Source of the DNA: Planctomycetota bacterium
Lineage (GTDB): Bacteria > Planctomycetota > Planctomycetia > Pirellulales > Thermoguttaceae
DNA: 64,000 nucleotides
Direction of reading: 5' to 3'
Assembly: GCA_029550925.1 (NCBI GenBank)
Contig: JAKPGL010000094.1
Location: 1 to 64,000 of the forward strand
This document shows positions 27,068-35,133 of the stretch, one piece after another. A model generated the notes under the pieces. The model was not told where the DNA came from. It did not search any database and saw nothing but the letters and a program-made list of their open reading frames with translations. How positions within the stretch are numbered: the first letter of the stretch is position 1; the number at the start of each line of letters is the position of its first letter. The position numbers and the translations under genes are program-made.

Positions 27068-28273
27068 TTATCTTCCCGTTACCGCCAGCAGGCGGGCCTG
27101 CCGGAATAGCAGGGCCGCTCCGGTGAGGGTAACCAGGCCGATCGGCGCCATCGGCCAGATCCGCCCCCACACCACATCCCAACCCGGGTTCTCCAAAAAG
27201 GCCATCCGTGCCAGGCCCACCATATACTGAAGCGGATTGATGTAGGCTATCCATCGTAGCCCATCGGCGATGTTTTCTACAGGGGTGGCAAAGCCCGACA
27301 GCAACGTGGCCGGCACCTGATAGGTGAACGCTCCCAGCAGGCCCTGTTGCTGCGTCCGGGCCAGCGACGACACAAAAAGCCCAATGCCTACCACCGCTAC
27401 CAGAAATAGCGGCATGGCCGCCAGCAGCACTTGCAACCCATGCCAACTGAGCGGCAATCGAAACACCAGCACCGCCATGGTGATCATCAGGGTTCCTTCC
27501 AGCACGCCCAAGACCACCGCCGGCACGGCCTTGCCGACCAAAATCTCGCCGGCCCGGAGCGGCGAAACGAGCAATTGTTCAAAGGTGCCCAGTTCCTTCT
27601 CCCGGGCCACCGAAAGGGCCGTAATCAAAAGGGCCACCAGGTTGCTCAGCACCGCCACCAGGCCCGGCAGGGTGCTCCAGATGGGGTTCAGGTTCGGATT
27701 GAACCACATTCGGCTGACAGGCCGAGGAGGCAACACCGCCAATTTTGCCGCTGCCGGGGCGGAATCGGCGGCATCCACCGAACTTTCTGCTTGTCCGCTT
27801 GGACTGGCGGCAGGTCTTGCTCCGCCGGTCGCCTGGCTGGCAAAATCCTCCAGAATCCGGGCCAAATATCCCTGCACGATCATCGCCGAATTGGATCGCC
27901 GGCCATCCACCAGCACCTGCACCGGACCAGCCCCTCCGGAAAGCAGCTCTTTGGAGAACGTCTGCCCAATATGGAGCACCGCCAGCACCCGCTGGGCCGC
28001 CAGCGCCTCTTCCGCCGACCGAAGCTCCTGGAAATATTCGATCCGCGAAAAGGTCTCCGGGATCGCATGAATGCGGTCCAGCAGTTCTCGGCTTGCCAGG
28101 CCGCCGTCTTCGTTATAGACGCCCAGAACGACGTTTCGCACCTCATGGGTGGCGGCAAAACTGAAGATCAGTAGTTGGATCATCGGCGGCACGATCAGGA
28201 TGAGCCGGGTGCGAGGGTCCCGAAGCACCACTAAAAATTCTTTCACAATCAACCGACCAATCCGCTGCCACAT
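27068..28273 (-). CDS. ybhR: ABC transporter permease (YbhR-like)
   Basis: 401 aa ABC-2 family integral membrane subunit. The first helix is about 23-42 (LILIVPPMIQLLIFSFAATH), then a periplasmic domain (about 45-215). Five helices lie in the C-terminal half, including TLPGLVAVLSNLVALLITAL and LLAAMPLFLVAVVGIGLFVSSLARTQQQ. ELGTFEQLLVSPLRAGEILVGK is the conserved coupling segment for these drug/multi-substrate exporters. It is the last gene of the minus-strand efflux block, 62 bases after the other permease. Gene symbol by gene order and family only. Confidence 0.85.
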   Translation of the reverse strand: MWQRIGRLIVKEFLVVLRDPRTRLILIVPPMIQLLIFSFAATHEVRNVVLGVYNEDGGLASRELLDRIHAIPETFSRIEYFQELRSAEEALAAQRVLAVLHIGQTFSKELLSGGAGPVQVLVDGRRSNSAMIVQGYLARILEDFASQATGGARPAASPSGQAESSVDAADSAPAAAKLAVLPPRPVSRMWFNPNLNPIWSTLPGLVAVLSNLVALLITALSVAREKELGTFEQLLVSPLRAGEILVGKAVPAVVLGVLEGTLMITMAVLVFRLPLSWHGLQVLLAAMPLFLVAVVGIGLFVSSLARTQQQGLLGAFTYQVPATLLSGFATPVENIADGLRWIAYINPLQYMVGLARMAFLENPGWDVVWGRIWPMAPIGLVTLTGAALLFRQARLLAVTGR

Positions 28274-28335
28274 CGCTAGACCCGCTCCGCTTGGCTTGTG
28301 AATATCTCCGTTGTTCGTTAGCTACACAATTCCTC

Positions 28336-29469
28336 TCACGCCAGGCTGGTCCTGGTCGCCCGGATCGCCCATCCCAAAAGCACCCCCGCAAACAAGAGCA
28401 AAATCGCCGTATTCGGCAGCACCACTTCCCACACATCCCCGGCCAAAAACAGCGTCCTGAGCGCCGTCACAAAATACCGGGGCGGAAAGATGGTCGTTAA
28501 CATCCGAATCGCCGCCGGCATACTCTGTATCTCAAACACCAATCCCGAAAGCAAAAACGACGGCAAAAACCCGATGATGAGCGCCGCCTGAGTGGCCACA
28601 AATTGACTCCGCGTTACCGACGAAACCACCAGGCCCAAGCCCAACGCATACCCCAGATACACCGCCGTTACCAGATGCAGCAGCCACCACGACCCCCGAA
28701 ACGGCACGCCCAAAAACACCACCCCCACCACGCTGATCAGCTCCATCGCCAACATGCCCAGCAGAAAATAAGGGAAGAATTTCCCCAGGAAAAGCTCTCC
28801 CCGGCTAAGTCCCATAGAAAGGAGCGCCTCCATGGTGCCCCGTTCCCATTCCCGGGCCACCACCAGCGAGGTAAGCATCGCGCCGATCAGCGTCATGATC
28901 ACCGCGATCGAGCCGGGCAGCATGGCCGCCAGGTAGTCCGCCTCCGGATTGTACCAGATTCGAGGTTCAAACCGCACGCCTGGCAGACGGGGGGAAATCC
29001 CTTCTTGGATTGCCTGGTTTTGTTGCCAATGGCGCAGAGTGCCCTCGATGTAGTTGAGCACCAGTTCGCCGGTATTGGCCTCGGCGGCCCGCACCAGGAC
29101 CTGCACCGGGCTTGCTTGTCGGGAGAGCGCCCGCTCGGCAAAATCCGCCGGGATCACCACCACCGCCTGCACTTGGCCGCTTACCAGAAGCGGCTCCAGC
29201 CCTCGGCGATCTTCGGCCAACTGGACCCGAAAATAGCCGCTCGAGCGAAACGCCGCCACCAGACTTTCCGCCTCCGCCGACATCCGCTCGACCACCACGC
29301 CGATCGAAATCGCCCGCAGATCCAGCGACACCCCATACGTAAAAAGCCCCAGCAGGATCATCGGCAATACGAACGCCATCATCATACTGCTTGGGTCCCG
29401 GACAATCTGCCGGGATTCCTTTTTCATCAAGCTCCAGATGCGTTTGGCTCGGCGAATGGGAATCGGCAT
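28336..29469 (-). CDS. ybhS: ABC transporter permease (YbhS-like)
   Basis: 377 aa ABC-2 permease. The N-terminus MPIPIRRAKRIWSLMKKESRQIVRDPSSMMMAF is the cytoplasmic coupling part typical of YbhS. A periplasmic domain (about 50-185) follows, then helices from LAAMLPGSIAVIMTLIGAMLTSLVVAREWERGTMEALLSMGLSRGELFLGKFFPY onward. The ATG at 29469 is preferred over one at 29487, which adds six non-conserved residues; AGAGG precedes it by seven bases. With the other permease it forms the channel for the double-ATPase subunit upstream. Intact. Confidence 0.85.
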   Translation of the reverse strand: MPIPIRRAKRIWSLMKKESRQIVRDPSSMMMAFVLPMILLGLFTYGVSLDLRAISIGVVVERMSAEAESLVAAFRSSGYFRVQLAEDRRGLEPLLVSGQVQAVVVIPADFAERALSRQASPVQVLVRAAEANTGELVLNYIEGTLRHWQQNQAIQEGISPRLPGVRFEPRIWYNPEADYLAAMLPGSIAVIMTLIGAMLTSLVVAREWERGTMEALLSMGLSRGELFLGKFFPYFLLGMLAMELISVVGVVFLGVPFRGSWWLLHLVTAVYLGYALGLGLVVSSVTRSQFVATQAALIIGFLPSFLLSGLVFEIQSMPAAIRMLTTIFPPRYFVTALRTLFLAGDVWEVVLPNTAILLLFAGVLLGWAIRATRTSLA

Positions 29470-29554
29470 CGATGAACCTCTTAACATCTGGTCCTTAGGT
29501 TTTGTCGTAAGGAGGGGTTACATAAAATAAGAAACACCATTCGTATTGCCTGAG

Positions 29555-31327
29555 CTATCTGGCGGCTGGTTCCACCAGCTCTTTCGCCTCTCGCTCGAGC
29601 AGTTCCACAAAGGCGTCCTCCAAACTCGGCGCTGGCCGGGACGGTGTAGCCGCCGACGCCTTGATCTGGTCCGGCGCCCCCTCGGCGATGATCCGGCCCT
29701 GGTGCATCAGGGCAAGCCGATCGCAGTATTCCGCCTCGTCCATGAAATGGGTGGTAACAATCACGGTGCTGCCCCGCTGGGCCAGGGCGTGAATCCGCAT
29801 CCAAAACTCCCGCCGCGTCAGCGGATCCACGCCGCTGGTAGGCTCGTCCAGGAAAAGCACGGGCGGCTGGTGCATCAGCGCACAGGCCATCGCCAACCGC
29901 TGCTGAAATCCCAAGGGCAACTCCTCCGCATTGGTCTCCATGAATGGCCCCAGTTGGAACTCTTCGGCCATGTGGGCCGCCATCTCCTTGAGCTTCCGAC
30001 GGCGCAATCCGTACACACCGCCAAAAAACTCCAGGTTCTGCCGAACGCTTAAATTCCCGTATAAACTAAACTTTTGTGCCATATATCCCATCGCATTGCG
30101 GGCCTTGGCTGCTGCGCGGCGAATATCCACGCCGGCCACTTGGGCCTTGCCTGCTGTCGGCGGCAGTAGCCCGCAAAGCATTTTGAACGTGGTGCTTTTG
30201 CCTGCTCCGTTCGGCCCCAGCAGACCAAAAATCTCTCCCCGGCTCACATGGAAACTCACCCGATCCACTGCGGTAAACGAGCCAAACTTTTTGGTAAGCC
30301 CCGCCGCTTCCACCGCCCAAGGGCCTTCATAATCCACCTGAGCGATTCTCTGCGGGAAAAAGGAAAACGCCCCAGACGCCCGCTCTTTTGCCGATCCGCC
30401 CAAAAGCAGAATCAATGCATCTTCAAACCGGGGCGGCGTCGGCGCCACAGATTGGTCCTCCCAGACCGCCGGTCCTTCCCCGACCTCCCTGGATGTCGCC
30501 GGCCCCTCGTCCATTGCCTCTCGAAGCACCACCCGGATCCGGTTGCCCTGCACCGTAGCGTCGGCCACCTCCGGCCGCTGGAGCAACTGGGCGGCCAACG
30601 CCCGCCGACGGTCTCCAGGAACCGAAACCAGAAAGGTTTTGCCGGCCATTCGGCCGGTCAGCTCCCCGGGCGGGCCGGCAAAAAGCAATTGGCCTTCCTG
30701 CAGGGCCAGCACTTCGGCGCATCGCTCCGCTTCGTCCAGGTAGGCGGTGGCCCAGACCACAGCCAACCCTTCCGCGGCCAATCCTTCGACCATCTGCCAC
30801 AAACCCCGCCGCGACACCGGATCGACGCCTACGGTCGGCTCATCCAGAAGCAGCACTTTCGGATTGCCCAACAGGGCGCAGGCCAGGCCCAGTTTCTGCT
30901 TCATGCCGCCGGAAAGCCGACCGGCCAACCGATCCCCAAATGGCCCAAGTCCGGAAAACTCCAAAAGCCGACCGATCGTCGCCTGCCGAGGCCGGCCACT
31001 CAGCCCCCGCAAATCCGCATACAAATGCAGGTTCTCCAACACGGTCAGCTCTTCATAGAGGCCAAACTTTTGCGGCATGTAGCCCAGCTCTTGTCGAACC
31101 GCCGGATCGCGGACATCCCGGCCTTCCAGCAGGATTCGGCCTTGGTCCGGCGGCAGCAACCCGGCCATCAGACGCAGCAGCGTGGTTTTCCCCGCTCCGT
31201 CCGGCCCGACCAGGCCGGTAATCTGGCCATACCGGATCACCGCCGAGACCCCTACCAAGGCCGGGGGCCTGTCCGAGCGGAATCGCTTGGTAACTTCTTC
31301 CACTGTCATTGCCGTCCGGTTCGACAT
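29555..31327 (-). CDS. ybhF: Double ABC ATPase (YbhF-like)
   Basis: 590 aa with two nucleotide-binding domains. Domain 1 (about 5-220): GLVGPDGAGKTTLL, RLSGGMKQKLGLACALLG, VLLLDEPTVGVDP. Domain 2 (about 325-560): GLLGPNGAGKSTTF, ELPLGFQQRLAMACALM (an altered signature, LPLGF), VLFLDEPTSGVDPL. They are joined by a linker (about 225-320). A tail (about 560-590) carries SLEDAFVELLEREAKELVEP. The start MSNRTAM is set by GAGGA nine bases upstream. It energises the two permeases downstream. A 362-base gap with REP-like repeats separates it from the ybhG-like gene, which is unusual for the operon. Confidence 0.9.
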   Translation of the reverse strand: MSNRTAMTVEEVTKRFRSDRPPALVGVSAVIRYGQITGLVGPDGAGKTTLLRLMAGLLPPDQGRILLEGRDVRDPAVRQELGYMPQKFGLYEELTVLENLHLYADLRGLSGRPRQATIGRLLEFSGLGPFGDRLAGRLSGGMKQKLGLACALLGNPKVLLLDEPTVGVDPVSRRGLWQMVEGLAAEGLAVVWATAYLDEAERCAEVLALQEGQLLFAGPPGELTGRMAGKTFLVSVPGDRRRALAAQLLQRPEVADATVQGNRIRVVLREAMDEGPATSREVGEGPAVWEDQSVAPTPPRFEDALILLLGGSAKERASGAFSFFPQRIAQVDYEGPWAVEAAGLTKKFGSFTAVDRVSFHVSRGEIFGLLGPNGAGKSTTFKMLCGLLPPTAGKAQVAGVDIRRAAAKARNAMGYMAQKFSLYGNLSVRQNLEFFGGVYGLRRRKLKEMAAHMAEEFQLGPFMETNAEELPLGFQQRLAMACALMHQPPVLFLDEPTSGVDPLTRREFWMRIHALAQRGSTVIVTTHFMDEAEYCDRLALMHQGRIIAEGAPDQIKASAATPSRPAPSLEDAFVELLEREAKELVEPAAR

Positions 31328-31689
31328 GGATGGACCGTCCTCGCACCATGGAGGTATCGAAGCTGCTTTTCTCGGCCTGGGCCAAGGGCACTTGCTTTTG
31401 TCCTTCCTGCGCAAGCAGGAACCCAGGCTCCTTTGTGGTGCTACTTTGTTCCCCGCCTCTCCCCTGGCGGGAGAGGCCGGCGTGCGAAGCACGCCGGGTG
31501 AGGGGGAAACTAATTGCCTCTCCCCTGGCGGGAGATGCCGGCCAGGCGTCAGCCTGGCCGGGTGAGGGGGAACAAATCCCATCTCCCCCGGCCGGGAAAG
31601 GGGCAAGGGTGAGAGGGCCTTGGGGTCATTCCTGTAGTGCCGGTTGTGCGGCAAGGAGAACCCACCACCTCGTTTTTATCAACCTACAT
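31328..31689. repeat. Intergenic gap with REP-like repeats inside the efflux block
   Basis: Two REP-like units in tandem (31441-31505 and 31513-31575), with CTCTCCC...GGGAGAG and a central palindrome around GTGCGAAGCAC in the first and CCAGGC...GCCTGG in the second. A partial third follows to 31615. A GTCCTTCCTGCGC-AAGCAGGAACC hairpin lies at 31399-31422. The gap separates the membrane-fusion protein gene from the ATPase gene on the same strand. No gene is seen. Confidence 0.6.
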
Positions 31690-32739
31690 TCATTTTTCTT
31701 CCTGGCCCTCGGACGGGACCAATACGGTAACCGGCATCCCCTGGCGAAGTTCCCCTTTCGGGTCCGAGACGATCACCCGGAGCCGATAGACCAGGTTGGT
31801 CCGGATTTCTCGGGTCTGGACGGTTTTAGGTGTAAATTCGGCTACCGGCGAAATGAACCCGATCTGGCCCGGATACTCTCGGCCGGTGTCGGTCCGCACG
31901 GTAACGGCCATGCCGGGCCGAATCCGCTCCAGGTCCAATCCGTTCACATACGTGCGGATCCATACCGGATCAGTTAGGCTCAGCGTGTAAACAGGTTCTC
32001 CCACCTGAACCCATTCGCCCACTTCGCGGATACGGGTCTGGATCACGCCGTCGGACGGGGCGGTAAGTTTCGCATCGTTGAGCCGACGTTGTGTTTCGGC
32101 CAATTGGGCCTGGCATAGGGCGACCTGGGCCTCAGCACGGGCAATGTCCTCCACGCGGGCGCCGACTTGCAAAAGTTTCAGGGCTGCTTGGGCTGCCTGC
32201 AGTTGGGCTTCGGCCCGATCCCTGGCCGCCTTGGCGTTGTCATACACTTCCTGCGAGACGGCCTTCTGAGGCAAAAGGTGCTGCACTCGTTGCCATTGGG
32301 TCTGCGCATTGTCGAAACTTGCCTGGGCCGCCGCCAGATTGGCCTGGGCTTGCTCGATCTCCTCCGGCCGGGCGCCGGTGCGCAACTTCCAAAGCTCGGC
32401 TTGGGCGGCTTGCAGGGCTGCTTCCGCCTGCCGGACCCGATCCTCGAAATAATCCTTCTCCAACTCGGCCACGAGTTGCCCGGCGACCGCCCGCTCCCCC
32501 TCTTCCACATAAAGCCGGGCAATTCGGCCTGGAACCTCAAAGGCCAATCGAACCTCCCGTATTTCTACGTTGCCCTGGAGTTCTAACCAGGCCGGACTGG
32601 TTTGCCGGCCCAAATACCCGGCAAGCCAAGCGGGCAAATACTCTGCTGGGATCCGGCCTGTCGCCGCCAACCCCACCAGCACCGTCACCGCAGCCAGGAG
32701 CAAGATCGGCACAACGACTTTGATCTTTTTGACAGCCAT
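31690..32739 (-). CDS. ybhG: HlyD-type membrane fusion protein (YbhG-like)
   Basis: 349 aa periplasmic adaptor. A single N-terminal helix (about 7-28) anchors it. The lipoyl-like half begins LELQGNVEIREVRLAFEVPGRIARLYVEEGERAVAGQLVAEL. A long coiled coil follows (about 95-215, rich in QAEAALQAAQAELWKLRTGARPEEIEQAQ-type heptads). The beta-barrel half is PSDGVIQTRIREVGEWVQVGEPVYTLSLTDPVWIRTYV. The start is at the ATG with no strong site. It lies 101 bases after the TetR gene and is the first structural gene of the block. Confidence 0.85.
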   Translation of the reverse strand: MAVKKIKVVVPILLLAAVTVLVGLAATGRIPAEYLPAWLAGYLGRQTSPAWLELQGNVEIREVRLAFEVPGRIARLYVEEGERAVAGQLVAELEKDYFEDRVRQAEAALQAAQAELWKLRTGARPEEIEQAQANLAAAQASFDNAQTQWQRVQHLLPQKAVSQEVYDNAKAARDRAEAQLQAAQAALKLLQVGARVEDIARAEAQVALCQAQLAETQRRLNDAKLTAPSDGVIQTRIREVGEWVQVGEPVYTLSLTDPVWIRTYVNGLDLERIRPGMAVTVRTDTGREYPGQIGFISPVAEFTPKTVQTREIRTNLVYRLRVIVSDPKGELRQGMPVTVLVPSEGQEEK

Positions 32740-32840
32740 AGTTGGTGCTTTTCAAAACCGGTTGGAAACCGGGGGCGTTCACACCCCCAGGATGCCGAGG
32801 GAAGGTTTACAGTCTCCGTTTCAACTCTACTATCCAGGAA

Positions 32841-33644
32841 TCACTCCGAATCGGAGCGTTGGTTATGTTTTTCTGCCAGGTGGTTTTCGGCAGGCAGCGA
32901 CCGTTTCGACCCGGATGGAGAATCGCCCAAAGTAATGGGGCCCGGCGGTTGCAGGCCGAGGCTTCGGCAGGCCATCTCGGCCAGCACCGAGGCGATCCAT
33001 TCGGCCTGGGACTGGTTGACTGATTCCCACTGGAGCCGACGGCATAAGGTGGTGGCCCCGATCCGGAAGAGCATCACCTGCCCCAAAAGGGCGTGCGCTC
33101 GAACCACCGCTTCGGGACTATCGGGCGCTAGTCCCAGCACGGCCGCCGCTAGCTCCGACATAAGCCGATGCAACCGCTCCACCACAGGATAAATTAGTTC
33201 ATACGCCTTTGTGGGATGCAAATGCTCCCGTGACGAAATACTGGCAAAATACCGGGCCGCCGGATAAAGAAGCACCGTCTTGGCCAGCTTGCCGATCAAC
33301 TCCGGGAGCAATTTTTCCGCTTCGCTCTGGGCGGCGCCGGCCTGGTGGAACCGCTGGGCAATGTCGGCCACAAGCCCCAGCAGCGGGGCCGCCCGGGTTT
33401 GAATCAGGTGCTGGACCACGGCCAGATAATAGCCTTCTTTGCTGCCGAAGTAGTACTGGATGGCCGCCGAATTGACCCCGGCCATTTTGGCCAAATGCCG
33501 GGTACTGACCCCATCCGGCCCATACCGGGCAAAGGCTTCCAGGCCGGTATCCAGGAGTTGCTGGAGGGTTTTTTCTCCCCGGCCAGCCCGGGAAGCAGGC
33601 AAATTGGGCAAATTGGAGAAATCGGAAAGGCCCAAATTGTCCAT
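32841..33644 (-). CDS. cecR: TetR-family repressor (CecR-like)
   Basis: 267 aa. The N-terminal DNA-binding domain (about 25-75) has the TetR helix-turn-helix GVSTRHLAKMAGVNSAAIQYYFGSKEGYYLAVV. The C-terminal domain with AAPLLGLVADIAQR and EHLHPTKAYELIYPVVERLHRLM is of the CecR_C (DUF1956) type. The last 25 residues are Ser/Pro/charged tail. The start is the ATG with AAGGAGA seven bases upstream. It lies directly before the ybhGFSR-like genes and is likely to control them together with itself, through the operator at 33674-33702. In E. coli, CecR governs sensitivity to cefoperazone and chloramphenicol. Confidence 0.85.
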   Translation of the reverse strand: MDNLGLSDFSNLPNLPASRAGRGEKTLQQLLDTGLEAFARYGPDGVSTRHLAKMAGVNSAAIQYYFGSKEGYYLAVVQHLIQTRAAPLLGLVADIAQRFHQAGAAQSEAEKLLPELIGKLAKTVLLYPAARYFASISSREHLHPTKAYELIYPVVERLHRLMSELAAAVLGLAPDSPEAVVRAHALLGQVMLFRIGATTLCRRLQWESVNQSQAEWIASVLAEMACRSLGLQPPGPITLGDSPSGSKRSLPAENHLAEKHNQRSDSE

Positions 33645-33974
33645 CCATCGGTCTCCTTCTATTTCAATTTTATTCAATCGGTTGATTAAGTCAAGCGATT
33701 GATTGATCGATTCCCCATCCGAAATCCGGCAACTTGACAAGCTTCCCCGGGCTTTCCATATTAAAGGGCAGACAATTTTCCCCGTTTCTCCCAGTTTGGC
33801 ACCCCGCCTCTGGCCTCCATGGAAAGACGGCAAACTTTTTCCCTTAGTTGCCCAGAGAAAAGGCCTCCGGCTGTTTTTCCCTGGTTTTCCCCTACCAGAG
33901 CGGTATTTTCTTCCCCTTAGTAACTCCTTCCCCGTAGTAACTCGCACGTTTCTGAAAGCAGAGGAGTATCTGGT
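33645..33974. promoter_or_regulatory. Divergent control region between the regulator and the DUF6807 gene
   Basis: 330 bases. Contains the palindromic operator at 33674-33702 and AT-rich stretches (33660-33715 and 33900-33960) that may serve divergent promoters; no clear -35/-10 pair could be fixed for either gene. No gene is seen. Confidence 0.5.
33674..33702. promoter_or_regulatory. 29-bp palindromic operator for the TetR-family regulator
   Basis: A near-perfect palindrome centred on 33688. The outer arms TCAATCG (33674-33680) and CGATTGA (33696-33702) match exactly, and the inner arms TTGA (33682-33685) and TCAA (33691-33694) match exactly about the same centre, with only the central and two flanking positions unmatched. 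It begins 30 bases before the regulator's start codon, where a self-binding TetR operator is expected. The symmetry is seen directly; binding by this regulator is inference. Confidence 0.7.
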
Positions 33975-35030
33975 ATGAAAGATTCCCTTGGGATGCCGGT
34001 CTTTTTGGGACAGGATAGGAGAAGGGCGATTCGGTTTTTGGTTGGGGCGGGGGGGGTGGCTGCCCTGGCGCTGGTGGGGCTGGCTGGGTGGCCTGCCTCG
34101 GCGGAAGAATCTACCGGCGCTGCTGCCCGCTTAATGGTTCAAGATGACCCGAAGGCCGGTCGGGCGGTGCTGCTTGTCCGAGGCAAAACCGCCTGGGTAT
34201 ATCGCTACGGCAACGAGGTGGATTTGCCGCATTATATTTTGTTCAGTCCCACTGGCCAGCAGCTTACCATTGAGCAGGCGGAGCCCTATCCGCATCACCG
34301 GTCGTTTTGGTTTGCTGATACGGTCCAATTGGCCGGAGAGCGCCCGGCAAGTTTTTACAACGCCTGGTACAGCCGGGTGGACAAAAACGATCCCCGTTCG
34401 CCGTTCAAGGATCGGATTCGGCATCTGAAACTTACCGTAGAACAGCCCACCGGCCAAGGGTCTCTGGTGATCCACAAAGAACTTCTCTGGGAGATAGACC
34501 AGCAAAAGCCGGTCCTGGATGAACAGCGAACGATGAAGGTGTTGGATCTGGGCGACGGGGAGTATTTTTTGGACATCGTATTTACTCTCCGGGCCAGCTA
34601 CGGCGAGGTAACCTTCCTGAGCGACGCCTCCCATTACGCTTGGCCGTATCTCCGGATGACGCCGGAATTTTCGGTCCAAAAAGGCGGCGTGATTACGAAC
34701 TCGGAAGGCCAAGTCAATCAAAAGGGAACAGATATGCAGGTAGCCAAATGGGTCGATTATTCCAATACGGTTGCCGGTCGGACCGAGGGGGTGGCAGTTT
34801 TTAGCCATTCGGACAACGAGCATCCGCACCGATGGCTGACCCGGGATTATGGCACGTTTGGCCCTCGGCGGGCCGACGAAAAAAACGGCAAAAAGTTTAC
34901 GCTCAAACAGGGCGAAACGATTAAAACGCGGATTGGCGTCCTGGTGCACAAGGGCGATGTCCAGCAGGGCCGGGTGGCCCAACGCTATCAGCAGTATCTG
35001 GATGGCACCCTGAGACCTGCCTCTCCATAG
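33975..35030 (+). CDS. Exported DUF6807 (PmoA-family) protein
   Basis: 351 aa. An N-terminal signal (AIRFLVGAGGVAALALVGLAGWPASAEE, cleavage after ASA) is followed by a beta-sandwich domain: VRGKTAWVYRYGNEVDLPHYILFSPTGQQLT, PYPHHRSFWFADTVQ, DFLDEQRTMKVL-like segments, VTFLSDASHYAWPYLRM, HRWLTRDYGTFGPRR. The histidine pair in YPHHRS is the family hallmark. Members are named after methane oxygenase PmoA but act near sugar-degrading gene sets; enzyme function unproven. Start with GAGGAG eight bases upstream. It leads a plus-strand trio with a MocA oxidoreductase and a beta-helix protein. Confidence 0.85.
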   Translation: MKDSLGMPVFLGQDRRRAIRFLVGAGGVAALALVGLAGWPASAEESTGAAARLMVQDDPKAGRAVLLVRGKTAWVYRYGNEVDLPHYILFSPTGQQLTIEQAEPYPHHRSFWFADTVQLAGERPASFYNAWYSRVDKNDPRSPFKDRIRHLKLTVEQPTGQGSLVIHKELLWEIDQQKPVLDEQRTMKVLDLGDGEYFLDIVFTLRASYGEVTFLSDASHYAWPYLRMTPEFSVQKGGVITNSEGQVNQKGTDMQVAKWVDYSNTVAGRTEGVAVFSHSDNEHPHRWLTRDYGTFGPRRADEKNGKKFTLKQGETIKTRIGVLVHKGDVQQGRVAQRYQQYLDGTLRPASP

Positions 35031-35133
35031 GAAAAGGTCTTCAGCCTAAGGGCCATCGGAAACGGATTCGGCCCGGCATCTATTTACCCTTTATTGATCA
35101 GATATCTACCATCAGAAGAGAGGGATTGTTTCC

